NCBI GenBank assembly: GCA_001704765.1
Contig: MBFK01000183.1
Coordinates: 1-64,000 of the forward strand
Direction of reading: 5' to 3'
Source of the DNA: Sinorhizobium shofinae
Lineage (GTDB): Bacteria; Pseudomonadota; Alphaproteobacteria; Rhizobiales; Rhizobiaceae
DNA: 64,000 nucleotides
Shown in pieces: positions 9,438 to 18,302 of the stretch (its first letter is position 1; every line of letters begins with the position of its first letter). The notes below the pieces were generated by a model. The model saw nothing but the letters and a program-made list of their open reading frames with translations. It made no database searches and was not told where the DNA came from. The translations under genes and the position numbers were made by a program.

Positions 9438-10313
9438 TTAACTGCTGTGGGTGTAGCCGCCGTCGCAGGCGATCGTCTGACCGGTGATGAAGCCCGCAGC
9501 GGGGGTTGCCAGAAAGATCATCAAGCCGACGAGATCTGTGTGCACCATCCCGCGCTGGATGCATTGCTGCGACAACTGGAGGCGCCTGAGGTCGAGCGTC
9601 GGATTGACCGCCCTTTCAACTTCAGTGGCGACCGGCCCCGGTCGAATGCAATTGACGTTGATGCCATCAGACCCCAACTCACGCGCCAGAGCGTTGGTCA
9701 TCCCGATGATCGCGGACTTCGACGTCACGTAGTGCAGATAATTTCGGACGCCCTTTGGAACAGCGTCGGACGAAACATTGATAATCCTTCCCCAGCCTGC
9801 TGACCGCATGAGCGGCGCCACGGCGCGAGCACATAGAAATGGTCCCGTCACGTTGACACGAATGACGCGGTCCCATTCGTCCAGAGGAATCATTTCGAAG
9901 TGACGTTTGTCGAGTGTCGCAAACATCGCCGCATTGTTGATCAGGACGTCGATGCGACCGTGTTCGGCGATCACCGACTTTATGAGGAGGTCGACCGATC
10001 CGGCATCGGCAATGTCAACTTGCAGGGCGCTTGCCTTCCCGCCGCTTGCAACGATCTCGTCTCGTACGTTCTGAGCATTTGTCAGATTGAGATCTGCAAC
10101 GACGGGCGTGGCGCCGGAAGCTGCGAACTGCCGGGCAAGCTCCCGTCCGATCCCTTGCCCCGCGCCTGTTATGAGCACAACCCGGTCGACGACGCTGAAA
10201 TCACGGGCCCATCCTGGAACACCCGAATCCTGTGGCGTATGGACGACCGTATCGTCGGGTTCGGAAGATGCTGAAACGGCTCGTGTTTCGAGCTCGCTGG
10301 TGATCTTGGTCAT
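9438..10313 (-). CDS. SDR-family oxidoreductase with N-terminal extension
   Basis: A 291-aa short-chain dehydrogenase. The Rossmann motif TGAGQGIG begins near residue 50, later than in standard 250-aa SDRs, because of an unrecognised N-terminal extension of about 40 residues rich in Ser, Thr and acidic residues. NNAAM, the serine in NVSSD and YVTSK are present, and the C-terminus is TIACDGGYTHSS. The ATG at 10313 overlaps the aldolase stop by 4 bp (ATGA), so the start is well supported by translational coupling. It should be a cytoplasmic NAD(P)-dependent dehydrogenase in the same pathway as the adjacent aldolase and ALDH. Confidence 0.92.
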   Translation of the reverse strand: MTKITSELETRAVSASSEPDDTVVHTPQDSGVPGWARDFSVVDRVVLITGAGQGIGRELARQFAASGATPVVADLNLTNAQNVRDEIVASGGKASALQVDIADAGSVDLLIKSVIAEHGRIDVLINNAAMFATLDKRHFEMIPLDEWDRVIRVNVTGPFLCARAVAPLMRSAGWGRIINVSSDAVPKGVRNYLHYVTSKSAIIGMTNALARELGSDGINVNCIRPGPVATEVERAVNPTLDLRRLQLSQQCIQRGMVHTDLVGLMIFLATPAAGFITGQTIACDGGYTHSS

Positions 10314-11098
10314 TGGAATTTCCTTGCGTGCGCCATGGCCGCATTGGTGAAGAATGTTACATCGGCGCCCGCAGTCGCGTAGCGGGCGCCAAGCGAAATC
10401 ATTTCCTTTGCAAGTTCGGGATTCGATCCGAGCCCGCCAACGCCGAGGTAGATCCCATTGGCTTTACAGGCATCCGCCACACGCGCGAAGGCCGCCCGGA
10501 CAGTCGGATGCTCGATCTGCCCCGGGAACCCGAGCGCGTTGCACAGGTCGTTTGCGCCAACGAGAAGCATGTCGACGCCATCGACCGCCGCGATTTCGTC
10601 AATCGCGTCGAGCGCCGCCAGCGACTCCACCATGATCACGACCATCGTGGCCGCGTTGATGCGTTGCATTGCTTCGACTGCTGGTGTCGGGCGGAATTCG
10701 AGAAGCGGCAGACACGGAGCGATAGAGCGATGGCCGAGCGGCGGAAACTTCGCGGCCTGGACCACGGCAACAGCGTCCGTGGCGGTTTCAACTTGAGGAG
10801 CGATCACCCCCATGGCGCCGCATTCGAGGGCCCGGGTGATCGACGCATGGCCGCTATCGACGACACGCACAAGCGGCGTGATCCCTGCCAGGTTGCTGGC
10901 TATGCATATCTGGCCGATCGTCTCAAGCGAGAAGCTGTTGTGTTCCAGGTCCAGAAAGAGACAATCGAAGCCTGCGGTCTTGGCGATCGCTACTATCTCC
11001 ACGCCTCTGATGAGACGTACGATCATACCGACAGTAAGTTTCCCTGCAGCCATCTTGGCAAGCAACGGATTTGCGGAGCTGACACTCGGCTCTGACAT
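10310..11098 (-). CDS. HpcH/HpaI-family aldolase
   Basis: A 262-aa class II (metal-dependent) aldolase of the HpcH/HpaI (2,4-dihydroxyhept-2-ene-1,7-dioate aldolase) family, which cleaves 2-keto-4-hydroxy acids to pyruvate plus an aldehyde. Motifs include FLDLEHNSFS, VRVVDSG, the metal-binding glutamate in IMVESLAALD and the aspartate in LVGANDL. The ATG at 11098 is chosen over 11134 because GGAGAT is about 6 nt upstream and the length then fits the family. It is the first gene of a leftward operon and its promoter region shares operator site 2 with the cupin operon. The aldehyde product would suit the ALDH two genes downstream. Confidence 0.92.
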   Translation of the reverse strand: MSEPSVSSANPLLAKMAAGKLTVGMIVRLIRGVEIVAIAKTAGFDCLFLDLEHNSFSLETIGQICIASNLAGITPLVRVVDSGHASITRALECGAMGVIAPQVETATDAVAVVQAAKFPPLGHRSIAPCLPLLEFRPTPAVEAMQRINAATMVVIMVESLAALDAIDEIAAVDGVDMLLVGANDLCNALGFPGQIEHPTVRAAFARVADACKANGIYLGVGGLGSNPELAKEMISLGARYATAGADVTFFTNAAMAHARKFQ

Positions 11099-11261
11099 TG
11101 ACAGATCTCCATTCTTACGCCGAATGCCTCCCATCCGCCGTTCACTGCAATTTTAAGATGTGCTCGCGCGTCATGACGCGAGCGCTATGAGCTTTTCGCT
11201 GCGATCTAAATTTGAAGCGGCATGTGTCCGGAATCAATCAGGATAAACGCTCCGCATCGCC

Positions 11262-11284
11262 GGGCGATAACATAAGTTATACCC
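11262..11284. promoter_or_regulatory. Putative LysR operator, site 2 (aldolase / cupin)
   Basis: On the minus strand the site reads GGGTATAACTTATGTTATCG followed by CCC. It shares GGGTATAAC and TTATC with site 1 and includes the palindrome ATAAC-N4-GTTAT. It lies between the divergent aldolase and cupin genes, 164 bp before one start and 81 bp before the other. Confidence 0.6.
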
Positions 11285-11364
11285 TCGGAAATCCGCCTAT
11301 TCCCGCGGTCGGCTGCGTCTCCTAAAACTAGACAGACCTGATTTCGCGAACCGAGGAGGATGAT

Positions 11365-12204
11365 ATGCGCATCTCAGAAGCAGCCAAAGCCGAGGGCGGA
11401 AGCGTCGGCAGCATGCGAGACGGCAAGCTGGACCAGAAGTTTCTGCTCACTGGTGATGACGACTCTCCGAACAACTACCTGTTGAATGTTGGACGCACTG
11501 GGTCGGGGGGATGGGGCACGCCGCGCCACCGTCACAACTTCGACCAGGTCCGCTACGTTCTTAAGGGCAGCTACCCGGTGTCGCCTCACAAGGTCATGAA
11601 GGAAGGCACCGTGGCCTACTTCCCCGAGAGCGTCCACTACGGTCCGCAGGACCGGCCGGAAGGGCTTGAAATGATGGTCATTCAATTCGGCGGCGCGAGC
11701 GGTGAGGGTTTCCTCAGCGTGGCGCGACGCGAAGCCGCGAATGAAGCGCTCAAGAAGAAGGGCGAATTTAAGAACGGCGTCTTCACCTGGTACGACGAAC
11801 AGGGAAACAAGCACAACAAGGACGGTTCGGCCGCATGCGTCGAGGAGGCAACGGGCAAGAAGCTTGAGTTTGCAGAACCTCGCTATGACGACGTCGTCAT
11901 GATGTATCCGGAGTCGAGTCCTTGGCTGAAGTCGGGGACCCCAGGCGTTTCGACCAAGACGCTTGGCGTTTTCACGGAACGCGAAATGCGGCTCGGCTTT
12001 GTCAAGATTGAAGCAGGCGCGACGTTCAACACGGGGACCCGGACCGCGATCGAGATCCTGTTTCTCAGCGAGGGTCAGATCACCGTCGATGGCAAGGCCT
12101 ATGGCCCACAGACCGGTATTGAACTTCTTCCAGCGGATGCACCCGCCGAGATCACTGCGACCGAAGACGCTTTGCTTCTGGCCATTCGCCTCCCCAGGTT
12201 CTGA
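11365..12204 (+). CDS. Cupin-domain protein
   Basis: A 279-aa protein with cupin-like metal-site sequence in its first half (GWGTPRHRHNFDQVRYVLKGSYPV, residues about 49-73, shown in part by HRHNFDQ) and a second beta-barrel-like half (FNTGTRTAIEILFLSEGQI). The first half keeps the two histidines and the downstream ...ESVHYGPQD histidine; the second lacks clear metal ligands. GAGGAGGA precedes the ATG at 11365. It leads the rightward cupin-FAH-tctC operon. It may be an isomerase or dioxygenase-like enzyme of the pathway, or a non-catalytic sugar or acid binder; the reaction is not assignable. Confidence 0.85.
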   Translation: MRISEAAKAEGGSVGSMRDGKLDQKFLLTGDDDSPNNYLLNVGRTGSGGWGTPRHRHNFDQVRYVLKGSYPVSPHKVMKEGTVAYFPESVHYGPQDRPEGLEMMVIQFGGASGEGFLSVARREAANEALKKKGEFKNGVFTWYDEQGNKHNKDGSAACVEEATGKKLEFAEPRYDDVVMMYPESSPWLKSGTPGVSTKTLGVFTEREMRLGFVKIEAGATFNTGTRTAIEILFLSEGQITVDGKAYGPQTGIELLPADAPAEITATEDALLLAIRLPRF

Positions 12205-12222
12205 GAACCGAGCCTGCTCCGA

Positions 12223-12251
12223 ATGCCGCCCTGAACGCTTCAGGACGGCAT
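12223..12251 (+). promoter_or_regulatory. Hairpin between cupin and FAH genes
   Basis: A 13-bp inverted repeat with one mismatch (ATGCCGCCCTGAA and TTCAGGACGGCAT) has a 3-nt loop and lies 18 bp after the cupin stop. No U-tract follows, so it is more likely an intra-operon stabiliser or partial terminator than the operon end. Confidence 0.5.
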
Positions 12252-12278
12252 CGAGCCTCATTTCCTAAAGGACATACG

Positions 12279-13142
12279 ATGAAAGTCGCCAGATTCTCAA
12301 ATAACGGTAAGGTCTTGCTTGGTGTCGTGAACGACGCTGCGGGCACGGTTCACCCGTTCGATTCCAATTTGACCAGCATGGCGGATCTCATCCGCTTCAG
12401 CGCGTCGGGTTTCAGCTTCACTGCAGCATCCCGGCCAGGACCGCCTCTTTCAGAGGTTACGCTCTTGGCGCCGATCATACCTGAGCGGAACATCTTCTGC
12501 GTCGGCAAGAACTACTACGAACACGCCAAGGAGTTCGCGGGCAGCGGCTTCGAGGCCGGTGCCGTCAAGGGGCAAGAAATCGATGCATATCCTGCAATTT
12601 TCTCAAAGCCGCCCAGCACCGTCATCGGTCCGGATGCTGTCGTCGAAATGCACCCGCAGGCAACTCAGGCTGTCGACTATGAGGCTGAATTGGCCATCGT
12701 TGTCGGTCAGCCTGGTCGCAACATCGCGGAAGCCGATGCGATGCAGCACGTCTGGGGATACACCATCGTCAACGACGTCACCGCGCGCGATCGCCAGCGC
12801 AATCACAAGCAATGGCTTGCCGGCAAAGGGCTCGACACGTTTTGTCCGATGGGCCCCTGGATCGTCACCGCCGACGAGATTGACGGTGCGAACCTTAATA
12901 TCGAATGCAAGGTGAACGGCGAAATCCGGCAGAAAGCAAACACCAGCGATCTGATCTTCAAGATCCCGCAATTGATCGCAGCTATCTCCGCGGGCCTGAC
13001 CCTGCAGCCTGGCGATGTCATCGCTACCGGCACGCCCGCAGGCGTCGGGATCGGATTTACGCCGCCCAGGTTCCTCAAGGCCGGCGACCGCGTTGAAATC
13101 TCGATCTCAGGCATCGGTTCGTTGAGCAACACCTTCGCATAA
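12279..13142 (+). CDS. Fumarylacetoacetate hydrolase (FAH)-family protein
   Basis: A 287-aa member of the FAH superfamily (acylpyruvate hydrolases, 2-hydroxyhepta-2,4-diene-1,7-dioate isomerases and 2-keto-acid decarboxylases or dehydratases). The metal-binding acidic motif DYEAELAIVVG is near residue 128 and GYTIVNDVTARDRQ near 158; GDVIATGTPAGVG near the C-terminus is the family signature. AAAGG precedes the ATG at 12279. In this context, beside an HpcH/HpaI aldolase, it may hydrolyse or hydrate an unsaturated 2-keto acid feeding the aldolase. Family members differ in reaction, so the exact role is open. Confidence 0.93.
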   Translation: MKVARFSNNGKVLLGVVNDAAGTVHPFDSNLTSMADLIRFSASGFSFTAASRPGPPLSEVTLLAPIIPERNIFCVGKNYYEHAKEFAGSGFEAGAVKGQEIDAYPAIFSKPPSTVIGPDAVVEMHPQATQAVDYEAELAIVVGQPGRNIAEADAMQHVWGYTIVNDVTARDRQRNHKQWLAGKGLDTFCPMGPWIVTADEIDGANLNIECKVNGEIRQKANTSDLIFKIPQLIAAISAGLTLQPGDVIATGTPAGVGIGFTPPRFLKAGDRVEISISGIGSLSNTFA

Positions 13143-13313
13143 CGCTGCTTTGCATTTGCCGAAACGCGGCTGGCTCGACGAGCGGACCAACTGGCCCGCT
13201 CGCGGGAATGCGCGAAGCAGTACCGGCAGTTGTTTTTCATTGCTGGTTGAGACGGGGAGTTCAAACGCGTTTCGGAGGGATTTTCATTCACGACTGTTCT
13301 CAGGGAGGAACAA

Positions 13314-14300
13314 ATGAACTGGCATCAGATAGCAAGACAAAGATTGCTCGCAACGGCGATGGTCCTAGGGGCCTTAGCGCTGACCACCACACACGCCTCG
13401 GCCGCCGACGGCCAAATCCGGTGGCTTGTCGGTTATCCGCCTGGAGGGTCGACGGATGCAATAGCTCGGCTTCTTGCGGCGCCGATCTCGAAGAAGCTCG
13501 ATCAGACGATCATTGTTGACAACCGCCCGGGAGCCGGCAGTTCGATTGCGGCGACAGCCTTGGCCAAGTCAAAGCCGGACGGCCTGACTGTCATGTCGGT
13601 CGACAATGGCACGCTGGTGATCAATCCGGTAGCTTACCGCACGCTGCAATATGATCCGGACAAGGATTTCCGGCCGGTCGGCATTTACGCTGAAGTGAAC
13701 TTCCTGCTCGCGGTCGGCAAGGACCAACCCTACAAGACGGTCGAGGAATTCCTGAGCCAGGCCAAGACGGCGTCCGTCCCGATAGCCTATGCGAGTCCTG
13801 GGATTGGAACACCGCTGCATCTCGCAGTGGAGAGGATGGCGCGCGAAGCGGGCGTGAAACTCGAGCATGTCGCATACCGCGGGATGGCGCCTGCGCTGAA
13901 CGATGCGCTCGCCGGTGTCGTTCCAAGCATTGTCATCGACTACACCACCGCTCGTGAGATGATCCGTTCAGGGGATTTGCGACCTCTTGCTATCTTCTCT
14001 TCGGCCCGCCTTCCCGCACTTCCCGATGTCCCAACCTTCGGCGAAAAGGCGCTTCCAGGGTTTTCGGCTGTCGCCTGGCAGGCGATGGTTGTACCGCACG
14101 ATACCCCTGACGAAGCAGTCAACAGACTGAGCGATGCTCTCGCGAAGGCGCTTGAGGATCCGGCCGTCAAATCGCGCTACGGGCAGTTGGGACTGGGCAT
14201 GCCGCCCAGCGATCCTCAATCCTTCCAGAAGCGCTGGCAGGAAGACAAGGCAGTTTGGCAGCCGTTGATCCGCGACCTGGGGGTCACCCTCGGAGAGTAG
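13314..14300 (+). CDS. Second TctC/Bug-family substrate-binding protein
   Basis: A 328-aa periplasmic binding protein. The Sec signal peptide comprises a basic start (QIARQRLL), a hydrophobic core (ATAMVLGALALT) and cleavage after ASA near residue 27. The mature domain has GYPPGGSTDAIARLLA and QTIIVDNRPGAGSSIAA, typical of Bug proteins. AGGGAGGA precedes the ATG at 13314. No second tctA/tctB pair is near, so it may feed the TctAB at 1492-3458 with a second substrate, or act as an orphan sensor-type binding protein. It ends the rightward cupin operon and is followed by a hairpin. Confidence 0.93.
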   Translation: MNWHQIARQRLLATAMVLGALALTTTHASAADGQIRWLVGYPPGGSTDAIARLLAAPISKKLDQTIIVDNRPGAGSSIAATALAKSKPDGLTVMSVDNGTLVINPVAYRTLQYDPDKDFRPVGIYAEVNFLLAVGKDQPYKTVEEFLSQAKTASVPIAYASPGIGTPLHLAVERMAREAGVKLEHVAYRGMAPALNDALAGVVPSIVIDYTTAREMIRSGDLRPLAIFSSARLPALPDVPTFGEKALPGFSAVAWQAMVVPHDTPDEAVNRLSDALAKALEDPAVKSRYGQLGLGMPPSDPQSFQKRWQEDKAVWQPLIRDLGVTLGE

Positions 14301-14309
14301 CGAAAGCAT

Positions 14310-14341
14310 AAGACGGGCTGCCTAGCCGGGCAGCCCGTCTT
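14310..14341 (+). terminator. Hairpin after the second tctC
   Basis: 13-bp perfect arms AAGACGGGCTGCC (14310-14322) and GGCAGCCCGTCTT (14329-14341) with a 6-nt loop, 9 bp past the stop codon. The following U-tract is poor, but position and stem strength suggest the end of the cupin-FAH-tctC transcript. Confidence 0.75.
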
Positions 14342-14662
14342 GAGGACGGAGCTAGCAACGAAGCACATCTATTTCGGCACCGCTATTAGAGCATCGTCTA
14401 CCGTGTCGGTACGCTGATCAGGAGGCCACTCGGGCAAGCTCCACTGCATGGACGACAAGGACTGGGTTCGAAAATGGGCTGTCGATGGTCGAGGGCCCGG
14501 TCAACCTCATGCCCACGTACCACGTCGACCCGGACCCGATGGCACCGATAGTCCGCAAACACAGCCGACTAAGAGACCACGCGCGCTGGGGTTTGCCGGC
14601 TCCGTTCTATGTCCTCCAGAGGGCCGACGAAACCAGAGCCGAAAGTTCCGGAAATCTGAAGA
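14342..14662. other. Intergenic stretch, no gene supported
   Basis: Between the terminator and the convergent DUF6644-like gene. Short open frames exist (for example from 14485, VEGPVNLMPTYHVDPDP), but none has a credible start signal or recognised motif. It could be a remnant of a lost gene. Confidence 0.5.
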
Positions 14663-15157
14663 TCAGGTGTAGGCGAGCAGTCGACCAGCAAAGACGACAC
14701 CCGTCCATGCGATCATTGACACTCCTGCCGCGACGCGGGCGGCGACCGGTGTCACGGCGGCATCCGTCCACTCATCGACGCGGAGGTAGATGCCGTAGTG
14801 GAACACTGGCACGTTGAGACCCGCGAGAATGAGCAGGCCGAATTTCCACGGTGCAGCTCCGGCACCAGCGACCAAGGTCGCCTGCGCACTGAGCAGCGCG
14901 ATGCCCGTGACAAAGGCGATGGCCAGGCCAATGTGGGAGACGGGCAGCAGATAGCGCGCGGCTGTGGTTACGGACACGACGCGGTGTCCGACCCCCAGCA
15001 GTCGGAGGTCGAAGGTGAAAGCCGGGCCGACAAGGACAGCAATCCCAAGGATGTGGGTAGCTTCGAGCACGGGATAGAGAAACTGGGCATTCCGCACCGT
15101 CTTTCCAAGCCCAGAGTCCTGCAACAGCAGGAGCAACGAGTTGAGCAAATCAAGCAT
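14663..15157 (-). CDS. DUF6644-like membrane protein
   Basis: A 164-aa polytopic membrane protein with about four to five hydrophobic segments (LYPVLEATHILGIAVLVGPAF is the most typical, given in part as LEATHILGIAVLVGPAF). The ATG at 15157 fits the family length; the open frame reaches 15295 but adds an Arg-rich stretch and another helix. It is encoded just downstream of a DUF6152 protein; I recall these two families occurring together. No biochemical role is established from the sequence. The conserved histidine in the second helix could bind a haem or metal, which is speculation. Confidence 0.75.
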   Translation of the reverse strand: MLDLLNSLLLLLQDSGLGKTVRNAQFLYPVLEATHILGIAVLVGPAFTFDLRLLGVGHRVVSVTTAARYLLPVSHIGLAIAFVTGIALLSAQATLVAGAGAAPWKFGLLILAGLNVPVFHYGIYLRVDEWTDAAVTPVAARVAAGVSMIAWTGVVFAGRLLAYT

Positions 15158-15308
15158 AAGCCGTTCAATTCCGCTTGGTGCGAGAATTCGATCCGCACCT
15201 GCTACGACGACGGTAACCCCGAACACCGTCCACGCGCCCAATCCCCGGAGTCGTGCACGGCGGTTTCTGCCTGGTGATCGGCATGGTGCTCGCATCCGTA
15301 GAGGAAGC

Positions 15309-15860
15309 TTAGTTCGGCAGCGGCGCTCGTACCGGGAGCGTGTTGCCGAGCACCTGGTTTACCGGCACATTGTCATCCCCGTACCAGAACACTACTGGTC
15401 GAAACAGACCGTCATCTGTCCGATTGATATAGCCGACGGCCTGGAAGCGTTCCCCGACTTTCAGCGCACGGCCCAGGCCCCACCTGCCCGACCAGGCCGG
15501 CGGCGCGATGATGATTTCCAGCTCCTTGCGCGAGCCCTTGTACGAGAGGGCGGCATTGACCCGGATAGTGTCCTCAGGATCTTGCAACTGCTCCGGAATC
15601 GCCAGCTCGGGAGTGTCGGCAGGTAGGCTGCTGTCCAAGGTTACATGGAAGAGCGAGTGCGGGTTACCCCAGGTACCATCCGAAGAGACCGTTCCCGCGA
15701 TGTAGACGAGGCGATCTGTGTCGAATCCGGGCCATCCATGATGCGCGACAGCAGGAGACACCAGAACCGTTGCTAGCGCGATCACGGCAGCAATGCCTGA
15801 AGTGGCTAGCCGCCTTAGTCCCCGGATGCCCACGGGGGTGTGCAAGAATATGCTCTCCAT
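15309..15860 (-). CDS. DUF6152-family exported protein
   Basis: A 183-aa protein with an N-terminal signal (basic IRGLRRLATSG, then a hydrophobic AAVIALATVLVSPAVA ending at AVA near residue 39). The mature protein starts AHHGWPGFDTD and continues YIAGTVSSDGTWGNPHSLF, the pattern I associate with DUF6152. It is probably periplasmic. It is followed by the membrane protein at 14663-15157 on the same strand, so the two likely work together. The function is unknown. Confidence 0.8.
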   Translation of the reverse strand: MESIFLHTPVGIRGLRRLATSGIAAVIALATVLVSPAVAHHGWPGFDTDRLVYIAGTVSSDGTWGNPHSLFHVTLDSSLPADTPELAIPEQLQDPEDTIRVNAALSYKGSRKELEIIIAPPAWSGRWGLGRALKVGERFQAVGYINRTDDGLFRPVVFWYGDDNVPVNQVLGNTLPVRAPLPN

Positions 15861-16050
15861 TTGATTAACCCTTTCATAGCCAGTGCCGCCCGCAACCGTC
15901 GGACTGGATGAAAGGTATCACTGCGCGATGCGTCGGATTACCGCGCTTCGATCGATCGTGCTTATGTGCATTGATCATGGATACGCAGGAGGAGGGTACT
16001 GCGAACTCCTGGTCAGGGCGAAGCATCATTGCCCGTCCTGTTCTCCCGGA

Positions 16051-17037
16051 TCATGCAGGCGGATAGCTGGACCGCTCCCCCTTAGCATCAACAGCAGGCG
16101 TTCGCGTCGCCAAGCCTCGCTGACAGATCTCTTGTCCAACCCGCTCGACGATCGCTATCAGGTCTCGGCTCGCATCGTCCATCTGGAACCCCTCCCTGAA
16201 ATAGAGCGCGATGTTGCGGTCCAGCGCCGTGGCATCAATCGGAATGTTGCACAGCCGCCCCTCGACCAGCTCCTCGTTCACCGCGTGCAATGGCAGCACC
16301 GCCAAGTGGTCGCTATTCGCGACCACGGCCTTCAGCAATGTGACGGAGCCGCAAACGGTAACATTTTCAGGTGGAGAAATGTTCGTGGATCTGAGCGCCG
16401 CACCGAGCACGGCATGCGGCCGGCGCGCTGAGGGAAAGACCCAAGGATAACTAACTAACGTTCGCCAATCGACGTCGGGTTGCCCGGAAAGCGGGTGCCC
16501 ATTTCGCGCGATGACAAGAAGCTTGTCGCGAAACAGCACACGCTGACGCAACCCCTCCTCAAGGTCATAGCACTCCGTGAAACCGATCACGAAGTCGAAT
16601 TCCCGCCGCAGAAGACCTACAAGCAGATCGATCTGCGGACTTTCGACGATCTGCAACTCGCGATCTGGATGAGCCTGCCCCCACCTTTGTAGCGCAAGCG
16701 GCATCACGCTCGTCGCGAGACTCGGTAGGCTTCCCAGCCTGACAGCGGCGGGCGCACCACCCCAAGCATTGAGCAGAGCGCGCTCCGCCAAACTGATCTC
16801 GTCTCGAATAAGCCGAGCGTGGCAGTATAGGATTTCACCAAGCGGCGTTGGGAAGACACCTTTCGAAGTTCTTTCAAAGGCTCGTATCCCAAGCTCGCTT
16901 TCCAGTCGGTTCATCGAGCCAGAGAGCGCCGGTTGAGTAACGTTCAACGCGCGGGCGGCGCTCTTGAGGCTTCCGTGCTCAATGATCGTCGCAAGGTAGA
17001 GCAACTTCTTTGGATCGATCTTGTGCACCAGATGCAT
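16051..17037 (-). CDS. LysR-family transcriptional regulator (paralogue 2)
   Basis: A 328-aa LysR-type regulator highly similar to the one at 7008-8015 across both the helix-turn-helix (IDPKKLLYLATIIEHGSLKS) and the effector domain. The start at 17037 (MHLVHKIDPKK) is preferred because GAGGG lies about 9 nt upstream and the alignment with paralogue 1 begins here; the frame extends to 17070. It follows an SDR gene on the same strand with a 63-bp gap, so it may be transcribed with it. With paralogue 1 it probably reads the GGGTATAAC operators, perhaps with a different effector. Confidence 0.92.
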   Translation of the reverse strand: MHLVHKIDPKKLLYLATIIEHGSLKSAARALNVTQPALSGSMNRLESELGIRAFERTSKGVFPTPLGEILYCHARLIRDEISLAERALLNAWGGAPAAVRLGSLPSLATSVMPLALQRWGQAHPDRELQIVESPQIDLLVGLLRREFDFVIGFTECYDLEEGLRQRVLFRDKLLVIARNGHPLSGQPDVDWRTLVSYPWVFPSARRPHAVLGAALRSTNISPPENVTVCGSVTLLKAVVANSDHLAVLPLHAVNEELVEGRLCNIPIDATALDRNIALYFREGFQMDDASRDLIAIVERVGQEICQRGLATRTPAVDAKGERSSYPPA

Positions 17038-17100
17038 CGGCGACGCCCTCAGATCAGCGCATCTCAACAAACGGCAGCACCGGCTCGCCCACCCGTAGCG

Positions 17101-17856
17101 CTACAGGCAAGCAGTCTGGCCACCGTCGACCGAAACGACAGCGCCAGTCATAAAACTGGCATCCTCGGTGAGAAGGAACACGATCACTGCGGCAATCTCT
17201 TCCGGCTCACCCATACGGCCGATCGGATGCGCTGCCTTGATACGCTCTACGGCCGCCGGATCTTGCAGCATGTATTCGACCAGGGGCGTTTTTGTCATTC
17301 CTGGCGCCACTGCATTGACCCGGATGCCGAGCGGCCCCAGTTCCGGCGACATAGACTTTGTTATGCCCGAAACCGCAAATTTCGAAGCCACATAGGGGAG
17401 TCGATTGGGTACTCCCATGACACCGGCGCCTGACGAGATGTTTACAATCGCGCGCGGCCCTGTGTCGTCGCGCACCGCACGCACAAACGCCTGGCACATG
17501 TTGACGGTGCCGCCCAGATTGACCGCCATGACGCGCTCAAGCTTTTCGGGTTCGACATCCAAAACGCTCGCAACGCCGGTGATCCCCGCACAGTTGATCA
17601 ATCCGTTCAGCCGACCGAGCCGCGCACGCGTCTGGATTGCCAAAGTTTCGGCTGCCCGTTGATCGCGGACATCGAGCACGGCCCCTGAGATGCGAGCGTT
17701 GTCGCAAAATTCCGACACGATTTTATCGACGGCCTCATTGGTGACGTCGACCGCAACGACGTCGGCTCCCTCTGCATGCAGACGCCGGACGCATGCAGCT
17801 CCGATACCGCTTCCTGCACCTGTAACAATGACCGTGCGGCCCTCAAATCGATTCAT
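17101..17856 (-). CDS. SDR-family NAD(P)-dependent oxidoreductase
   Basis: A 251-aa classical short-chain dehydrogenase with TGAGSGIG near residues 12-19, NCAGITG near 88, NISSGAG and YVASK near 155, and a C-terminal VSVDGGQTACL. A good Shine-Dalgarno (GGAGGAAA on the minus strand) precedes the ATG at 17856. It is the first gene of the leftward SDR-LysR unit whose upstream region holds operator site 3. It is the third SDR of this catabolic island and differs in sequence from the other two. The substrate is unknown. Confidence 0.94.
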   Translation of the reverse strand: MNRFEGRTVIVTGAGSGIGAACVRRLHAEGADVVAVDVTNEAVDKIVSEFCDNARISGAVLDVRDQRAAETLAIQTRARLGRLNGLINCAGITGVASVLDVEPEKLERVMAVNLGGTVNMCQAFVRAVRDDTGPRAIVNISSGAGVMGVPNRLPYVASKFAVSGITKSMSPELGPLGIRVNAVAPGMTKTPLVEYMLQDPAAVERIKAAHPIGRMGEPEEIAAVIVFLLTEDASFMTGAVVSVDGGQTACL

Positions 17857-18302
17857 TCTGTTTCCTCCATTCTACGCACAGAACACCGCCTGGATCGGCG
17901 CCAGTAGGCCATGCGACATTGACCGATCCACCTTCCGTGCGGAGCCTTCTCCCGCGGCGCTCGGCAAGACGAACGGTAATCGTTTGATGCCAACCTTTGT
18001 CAACGCAGGTGACGAGCGCCCGCTGCCAGGAAGCCGAAGCCGGAAACGGAGGCGCCAAGAAATAGTATTGTGCATCAATGCCTTACATCAGTCTTGGTTC
18101 GCTCAAACGGTATTGCATAGTGTTATACCCCTGCCTGACCGACCTTCGTGAACAGACGGTCGCGCCACCTTTTCGCTGGCCACAGCCGGGGCACTCTGGA
18201 GATAACGTGGGCTTATACGCCCGGTTTGAGTCACTGGGGTTTTTCGTGCACTTCTGACCGGGGCGGCGGCGCAGCTCGTGGGCCGCCTGCAGAGGAGGTT
18301 CA
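17857..18302. other. Divergent promoter region, SDR / MBL hydrolase
   Basis: 446 bp without a supported gene. It contains operator site 3 (18108-18130) and should hold the promoters of both flanking units. Small open frames here overlap each other on both strands and lack ribosome-binding sites. Confidence 0.6.
18108..18130. promoter_or_regulatory. Putative LysR operator, site 3 (SDR / MBL hydrolase)
   Basis: Perfect GGTAT-N11-ATACC inverted repeat (18109-18129). On the minus strand it starts GGGTATAAC, as in sites 1 and 2. It lies between the divergent SDR-LysR unit and the MBL-fold gene, 252 and 173 bp from their starts. Confidence 0.6.

Noticed and set aside
14448..14817. Short plus-strand frames after the second tctC
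   Set aside because: They overlap each other and the convergent DUF6644-like gene, and carry no motif; perhaps remnants.
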